Positions 59,338-64,000 of a stretch of 64,000 nt of DNA are shown in pieces. This stretch comes from Muriicola sp041358175 (GTDB lineage: Bacteria > Bacteroidota > Bacteroidia > Flavobacteriales > Flavobacteriaceae), in assembly GCF_041358175.1 (NCBI RefSeq), contig NZ_JBGKBE010000007.1:1-64000 (forward strand), given 5' to 3'. Numbering within the stretch: the first letter of the stretch is position 1; the number at the start of each line of letters is the position of its first letter. The translations under genes were made by a program, and so were the position numbers. The notes under the pieces are model-generated. The model saw only the letters and a list, made by a program, of their open reading frames with translations. It did no database searches and was not told the DNA's origin.

Positions 59338-60735
59338 ATGCTCCCTACAGATACCATAGTTGCTTTGGCCACAGCTCCCGGAACAGGAGCTATTGCTGTT
59401 ATACGCGTATCGGGAAATGACGCCATTGTCAAAACCGCAGATATTTTCAAATCGGGTAGTTCAAAGCTACTAACCAAAGTACAAAGTCATACCGTACACC
59501 TCGGCTACATCATTGAAGGCTCACGAACTATTGACCAGGTTTTGGTAACCGTTTTTAAAGGACCCAATTCATACACAGGGGAAAATGTGGTTGAAATTTC
59601 CTGCCACGGATCGCCCTATATTCAACAGGAGATCATCCAGCTTTTTTTGCGAAAGGGATGTCGAATGGCCGAGGCAGGCGAATTTACCCTCAGGGCATTT
59701 CTGAATGGTAAATTAGATCTGAGTCAGGCCGAGGCCGTGGCCGACCTGATCGCCTCAGAAAATGCTGCCTCACATCAGCTCGCCTTGCAACAGATGAGAG
59801 GAGGATTCAGCAATGAGATCGCAAAACTGAGGGAAGAGCTGCTCAATTTCGCCTCCCTTATCGAACTGGAGCTGGATTTTTCCGAGGAGGATGTAGAGTT
59901 TGCTGATAAAAAACAGTTTTCTGAACTTTTGCATAAAATTGATACTGTTTTAAAACATCTCATCGACTCCTTTGCCCTGGGAAATGTGATAAAAAATGGA
60001 ATTCCCATAGCCATTGTGGGGGAACCCAATGTGGGGAAGTCGACCCTCCTCAATGCCCTGCTCAATGAAGAACGAGCTATTGTAAGCCCCATCCCAGGGA
60101 CCACCAGGGATACTGTAGAAGATGAACTGGTGATCGAGGGGATTGGGTTTCGCTTTATAGATACAGCCGGGATCAGGGAGACCGAGGATGTTGTGGAATC
60201 GATAGGGATCAGAAAAACAATGGAAAATATCGGGAAAGCCCGGGTGGTGATTTATCTTGTTGATGGAACAGCCATACAGAACAATCCCGCAAAAACAGCT
60301 CTGGTCAAGGAACAATTAAACAACATTACTTCTGAGTATCCTAATAAAAATAGGATACTGCTTGTCAACAAGATTGACGGAATTCCTGATGATACGCTGA
60401 ATGACATCAAAAAAGAATTACCTCAGGCCCTATTTATCTCAGCAAAGGAGAATACTGGGATGGAAGAACTCAAGGCCAGTCTGTTAAAACTTGTAAATAC
60501 AGGAGCACTGAATTCCGGAGATACAGTCGTGACAAATACCCGTCATTATAATTCCCTGCAAAAAGCCCGTGAAGAAATTCATAAAGTACAGACTGGGTTA
60601 GAAGAAGGTTTATCAGGTGATCTGTTGGCAGTGGATATCCGCCAGGCCCTTTACCATTTTGGCGAGATCACCGGGGAAATTACTACGGACGACCTGCTGG
60701 GGAATATTTTCGCAAATTTCTGCATCGGAAAATAA
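59338..60735 (+). CDS. mnmE: tRNA modification GTPase MnmE
   Basis: The 465-residue protein has the THF-binding N-terminal domain (DTIVALATAPGTGAIAVIRVSG), a helical domain around an inserted Ras-like G domain (about 215-375), and a C-terminal CIGK. G motifs are GEPNVGKSTL (G1), DTAGI (G3) and NKID (G4). With MnmG it makes cmnm5U34 in tRNA anticodons. It is a core gene that marks the right edge of the accessory region. Confidence 0.95.
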   Translation: MLPTDTIVALATAPGTGAIAVIRVSGNDAIVKTADIFKSGSSKLLTKVQSHTVHLGYIIEGSRTIDQVLVTVFKGPNSYTGENVVEISCHGSPYIQQEIIQLFLRKGCRMAEAGEFTLRAFLNGKLDLSQAEAVADLIASENAASHQLALQQMRGGFSNEIAKLREELLNFASLIELELDFSEEDVEFADKKQFSELLHKIDTVLKHLIDSFALGNVIKNGIPIAIVGEPNVGKSTLLNALLNEERAIVSPIPGTTRDTVEDELVIEGIGFRFIDTAGIRETEDVVESIGIRKTMENIGKARVVIYLVDGTAIQNNPAKTALVKEQLNNITSEYPNKNRILLVNKIDGIPDDTLNDIKKELPQALFISAKENTGMEELKASLLKLVNTGALNSGDTVVTNTRHYNSLQKAREEIHKVQTGLEEGLSGDLLAVDIRQALYHFGEITGEITTDDLLGNIFANFCIGK

Positions 60736-60768
60736 GGACTTTTAATTTTTGTAAAACCCTGAATATCT

Positions 60769-60792
60769 TATATGTAACAAAGATTACATATA
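60769..60792. promoter_or_regulatory. Palindrome TATATGTAA-N6-TTACATATA upstream of ppdK
   Basis: A perfect 9-bp inverted repeat with a 6-base centre lies 90 bases before the ppdK ATG. The half sites TGTAA-N6-TTACA have the layout of CRP/FNR-family operators (TGTGA-N6-TCACA in E. coli). It is a candidate binding site for such a regulator; this is inferred from layout only. Confidence 0.5.
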
Positions 60793-60798
60793 GGCAAT

Positions 60799-60816
60799 AT
60801 ATGATTTATATCATAT
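60799..60816. promoter_or_regulatory. Palindrome ATATGAT-N4-ATCATAT upstream of ppdK
   Basis: A second perfect 7-bp inverted repeat with a 4-base centre lies 6 bases downstream of the first. It may be a second operator or a start-site element. AT-rich composition makes chance occurrence possible. Confidence 0.4.
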
Positions 60817-60880
60817 TAATACCGGCATACTGGCAGTACTTTCAATCCTAATTTAAATCCTTTAAAATAAAGTAGCTGTC

Positions 60881-63610
60881 ATGGAAACGACCACAGAAAT
60901 CAAGACTCGTGTATACAGGTTTGGGAATAAAAAAGCCGATGGGAAGAGTGCAATGAAAAACTTACTTGGGGGCAAGGGCGCCAATCTGGCTGAAATGAGT
61001 CGTATTGGAATTCCGGTTCCTCCGGGATTTACGATCACCACAGAAGTTTGCACTGAATACAATGAACTGGGCCGGAAAAAGGTTATATCCCTGATCAAAT
61101 CCGAAGTTGAAAAAGCGGTACAGGAAATTGAACAAACCATGGGAGCAAAATTCGGAGATGATGATGATCCTCTGTTACTCTCCGTGCGCTCCGGTGCCAG
61201 GGTCTCCATGCCAGGGATGATGGATACAGTGCTGAATTTAGGCTTAAATGATGACGCCGTTGAAGGCATTGTCAAAAAAACCGGGAATGAACGATTTGCC
61301 TGGGATTCATATCGCCGTTTTATACAGATGTACGGGGGTGTTGTAATGGGAATGAAACCCGAGTCCAAGGAAGATGAAGATCCCTTTGAAGAAATCATTG
61401 ACCATCTCAAGGATAAAAGACATATAAAGCTCGACACTGATTTTACTATCCAGGATTTGCAGGACCTTGTGTACGACTTTAAGGATGTTGTAAAGAAAAA
61501 AACCGGGAAAAACTTTCCGACAGACCCCTGGGATCAGCTCTGGGGCGCTGTAATGGCTGTATTTGACAGTTGGAACGGAAAACGTGCCCAGTATTACCGA
61601 AAAATCCATAGTTATCCTGCCGATTGGGGTACGGCCGTAAATGTACAGGCCATGGTATTTGGTAATATGGGCCTCGATTCGGGGACGGGGGTATGTTTTA
61701 CACGCGATGCAGGAACCGGCGAAAATGTGTTTAACGGGGAATACCTTATCAACGCCCAGGGGGAAGATGTGGTAGCCGGGGTACGGACACCTCAGCAAAT
61801 CACCCGACTCGGGTCTGAACGTTGGGCAAAACTGGCTCAAATCGCCGAGGAGGACAGAAAGACCGACTACCCCTCTCTGGAAGAATTAATGCCGGAGATC
61901 TATCAGGAATTAGATGGATATCAGAAAACACTGGAAGATCATTACCGAGACATGCAGGATATGGAATTTACCATACAGCAGGGTAAGCTTTGGATTCTGC
62001 AAACCCGAAATGGAAAGCGTACCGGGGCAGCTATGGTTAAGATTACAATGGATCTGTTGGAAGAAGGTGTTATTGACGAAAAAGAAGCATTGCTCAGAAT
62101 CGACCCGGCCAAACTCGACGAACTCCTCCACCCTGTTTTCGATCCGAATGCACTATTGGATGCGGAGATCATAGCCCAGGGATTACCCGCTTCACCCGGT
62201 GCAGCTACAGGACAAATCGTGTTTTTTGCCGAAGAGGCAAAGAAATATAAAAATACAATCCTGGTACGTACAGAAACTTCCCCTGAAGACCTGGAAGGCA
62301 TGGATCTTGCAAGGGGAATCCTTACCGCCAGAGGGGGAATGACCTCCCATGCGGCCGTTGTGGCTCGCGGGATGGGGAAATGCTGTATCTCCGGTGCAGG
62401 AGCTCTTAAGATCAATTACAAAAAAAGAACCCTAACAGTTGATGGAAAAGAATTCCACGATGGCGACTGGATCTCCCTCAATGGCTCTACCGGGAATATT
62501 ATAGAAGGGAAAGTTGCAACAAGACAACCTGAACTCAGTGGAGAATTCGGGGAGCTGATGGATCTTTCTGATAAGTATACCCGAATGAAGGTTCGGACAA
62601 ATGCCGATACTCCTAAAGATGCCCTTGTAGCCCGTAATTTTGGGGCGCAGGGGATTGGTCTTACCCGTACAGAACATATGTTCTTTGAGGTGGACAGGAT
62701 CAAGGCTATGCGTGAAATGATCCTTGCGACGACAGTAAAAGGGAGAAAACACGCACTACGTGAATTATTACCCATGCAACGCAGCGATTTTGAAGGTATT
62801 TTTGAAGCCATGCAAGGCCTTCCTGTGACTATAAGGTTGCTCGACCCACCACTGCATGAATTTGTACCTCATCAGCTTGCTACACAGAAAGAACTGGCAG
62901 AGGACCTTCATATTTCGCTTGATGCGGTGAAAAGTAAGGTAGCAGCCCTGGAAGAATTTAACCCCATGCTGGGACACCGGGGATGCCGATTGGGAAATAC
63001 GTATCCTGAGATCACCGAAATGCAGACTAGGGCCATTATAGAGGCCGCACTAAATGTTAAAGAAAAGGGTATTGATGTTCATCCTGAGATCATGGTGCCA
63101 CTGGTGGGAACCGTAAACGAGTTTGTAGAACAGGAAAAAGTAATCCGGGAAACCGCAGAGGCTATCTTTGCTAGGCGGAAAACCAAGATCAATTATTCGG
63201 TAGGGACTATGATCGAGATCCCCCGGGCGGCCCTGATGGCGGATAAGATCGCCGAACATGCCGATTTCTTTTCTTTCGGCACCAATGACCTTACACAAAT
63301 GACTTATGGGTATTCCAGGGATGATGCAAGCAAATTCCTTCCCATCTACCTGGAGAAAGGAATTTTAAAGGAGGATCCTTTTGAAGTGATGGATCAGGAA
63401 GGTGTAGGGCAATTGGTAATTATGGGTACAGAACGCGGAAGGAAAAGCAAGCCTCATTTAAAGGTAGGAATCTGCGGGGAACACGGGGGGGAACCCAGTT
63501 CAGTGGAGTTCTGTCACCGTGCCGGAATGAATTATGTGAGCTGTTCGCCTTTCAGGGTACCTATAGCCAGGGTAGCGGCGGCACAGGCGGCTATTATGGA
63601 GGAAAAATAG
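60881..63610 (+). CDS. ppdK: Pyruvate, phosphate dikinase
   Basis: The 909-residue enzyme has an N-terminal ATP-grasp domain (about 1-360; LLGGKGANLAEMSRIGIPVPPGFT and SVRSGARVSMPGMMDTVLNLG), a swivelling His domain with H490 in GGMTSHAAVVARGMGKCC, and a C-terminal TIM barrel for pyruvate/PEP (GTMIEIPRAALMAD and GICGEHGGEPSS with its Cys). It interconverts pyruvate plus ATP plus Pi with PEP plus AMP plus PPi. In heterotrophs it can serve glycolysis or gluconeogenesis. It is a single gene, with two palindromes upstream and a strong terminator after it. Confidence 0.95.
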   Translation: METTTEIKTRVYRFGNKKADGKSAMKNLLGGKGANLAEMSRIGIPVPPGFTITTEVCTEYNELGRKKVISLIKSEVEKAVQEIEQTMGAKFGDDDDPLLLSVRSGARVSMPGMMDTVLNLGLNDDAVEGIVKKTGNERFAWDSYRRFIQMYGGVVMGMKPESKEDEDPFEEIIDHLKDKRHIKLDTDFTIQDLQDLVYDFKDVVKKKTGKNFPTDPWDQLWGAVMAVFDSWNGKRAQYYRKIHSYPADWGTAVNVQAMVFGNMGLDSGTGVCFTRDAGTGENVFNGEYLINAQGEDVVAGVRTPQQITRLGSERWAKLAQIAEEDRKTDYPSLEELMPEIYQELDGYQKTLEDHYRDMQDMEFTIQQGKLWILQTRNGKRTGAAMVKITMDLLEEGVIDEKEALLRIDPAKLDELLHPVFDPNALLDAEIIAQGLPASPGAATGQIVFFAEEAKKYKNTILVRTETSPEDLEGMDLARGILTARGGMTSHAAVVARGMGKCCISGAGALKINYKKRTLTVDGKEFHDGDWISLNGSTGNIIEGKVATRQPELSGEFGELMDLSDKYTRMKVRTNADTPKDALVARNFGAQGIGLTRTEHMFFEVDRIKAMREMILATTVKGRKHALRELLPMQRSDFEGIFEAMQGLPVTIRLLDPPLHEFVPHQLATQKELAEDLHISLDAVKSKVAALEEFNPMLGHRGCRLGNTYPEITEMQTRAIIEAALNVKEKGIDVHPEIMVPLVGTVNEFVEQEKVIRETAEAIFARRKTKINYSVGTMIEIPRAALMADKIAEHADFFSFGTNDLTQMTYGYSRDDASKFLPIYLEKGILKEDPFEVMDQEGVGQLVIMGTERGRKSKPHLKVGICGEHGGEPSSVEFCHRAGMNYVSCSPFRVPIARVAAAQAAIMEEK

Positions 63611-63639
63611 CTTATCAACAAGTTTAAAGATTTCCAATT

Positions 63640-63676
63640 GGACACCTATAAGCGTATATAGGTGTCCATTTTTTTA
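63640..63676 (+). terminator. Terminator of ppdK
   Basis: The arms GGACACCTATA / TATAGGTGTCC with a 6-base centre are followed after one base by a T-run, 29 bases past the ppdK stop. Confidence 0.85.
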
Positions 63677-63701
63677 ATCTTCTTAGTTGGTGAAGAAAGC
63701 C

Positions 63702-63709
63702 TATTTTTG
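63702..63709 (+). promoter_or_regulatory. -7 box (TATTTTTG) of the PHP phosphatase gene
   Basis: TATTTTTG matches TAnnTTTG 20 bases before the ATG at 63730. No TTG is found at 19-20 bases further upstream. Confidence 0.55.
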
Positions 63710-63729
63710 CACGAGAATTTAAATTGGCA

Positions 63730-64000
63730 ATGTTCCATATTTTTAATAAGAAACGATTTTTAGTAGATGCGTTAAAGGGGTTCGTAGACATTCACAATCA
63801 CCTTCTGCCGGGTATTGATGATGGAGCAAAAACCGTGGAAGACTCTATAGCCATGATCCGAGAATTTGAGTCCTTTGGAGTGACAAAGTTTATAGCTACC
63901 CCTCATATTATGGCCGACTATTACCCAAACACACCAATAACTATTGCCAATGCCCTGGGAAAACTAAAATCGGAGTTGTTAATGCAGGGTAAAGAGAACA
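63730..64000 (+). CDS. CpsB-like PHP phosphatase, partial at window end
   Basis: The first 90 codons are present and the frame runs off the window. The start MFHIFNKKR is followed by the PHP metal-binding signature VDIHNHLLPGIDDGAKTVEDS and ATPHIMADYYPN. This matches the CpsB/CapC/YwqE-type tyrosine phosphatases of the PHP family, which dephosphorylate capsule-regulating kinases. Polysaccharide genes may lie beyond the window, but none is seen here. Confidence 0.85.
   Translation, partial: MFHIFNKKRFLVDALKGFVDIHNHLLPGIDDGAKTVEDSIAMIREFESFGVTKFIATPHIMADYYPNTPITIANALGKLKSELLMQGKEN

Noticed and set aside
1..64000. CRISPR arrays, insertion sequences, prophage or integrase genes.
   Set aside because: No regularly spaced repeats, transposase, integrase or phage structural protein signatures were found in reading the window.

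Overview
The window looks like a chromosomal segment of a marine-type member of the Flavobacteriaceae (Bacteroidota). The evidence is lineage-typical genes (gldF/gldG, DUF4290, a Lacal_2735-like small protein, bshB1, a CcsB-CcsA fusion, a TonB receptor with a carboxypeptidase-like N-terminal domain), the near absence of Shine-Dalgarno sequences, and many matches to the Bacteroidetes -7 box TAnnTTTG close upstream of genes. Several have a TTG 19-20 bases further upstream, for example HU, tRNA-Met and tRNA-His. No rRNA, insertion sequence, prophage or CRISPR array was seen. Species cannot be read from the sequence.

Layout. 0-9 kb: tRNA-Ser, a TonB receptor, a two-gene molybdenum hydroxylase (IorA/IorB type), and a convergent three-gene hydroxyproline catabolic operon (DapA-like deaminase, ketoglutarate semialdehyde dehydrogenase, epimerase). 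9-20.7 kb: a secreted M28 peptidase, tRNA-His, a TPR histidine kinase, the bacillithiol deacetylase BshB1, a Cys/Met-type PLP enzyme, a MATE exporter, a small membrane protein of unknown function and the CcsBA cytochrome c synthase. 20.8-28.7 kb: an overlapping run DUF2520 / KdsC-like phosphatase / Maf, then a lipoprotein and MscS. This is followed by a secreted PIG-L deacetylase, a 33-codon membrane microprotein and a sodium:solute symporter that appear translationally coupled. 28.7-37.7 kb: DUF2911, a probable light/UV-response operon (SRPBCC, SDR, photolyase) behind a perfect 11-bp inverted repeat, a secreted M20 amidohydrolase, small Fe-S proteins, a beta-propeller protein, a VOC protein, pirin and a GNAT protein. 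37.7-53.1 kb: mostly core genes (murA with Asp in place of the catalytic Cys, DUF4290, DUF493, recQ, fmt, HU, yqgE, purC, phoH, SAM hydrolase, gldFG, dnaN) plus tRNA-Met.

53.3-59.2 kb is the clearest accessory island, lying between dnaN and mnmE. It holds two paralogous surface lipoproteins with a shared domain that carries an invariant Cys and a Q-x-A-I-W motif, reminiscent of Cys-Gln thioester domains of Gram-positive adhesins. Between them are two related FemAB/BioF2-like acyltransferases and a frameshifted relic of a DUF4870 gene whose intact copy sits just past the second lipoprotein. The second lipoprotein also carries three copies of a roughly 100-residue domain and a run of 23 Asp residues. 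The window closes with mnmE, ppdK (behind two palindromes) and the start of a CpsB-like PHP phosphatase.
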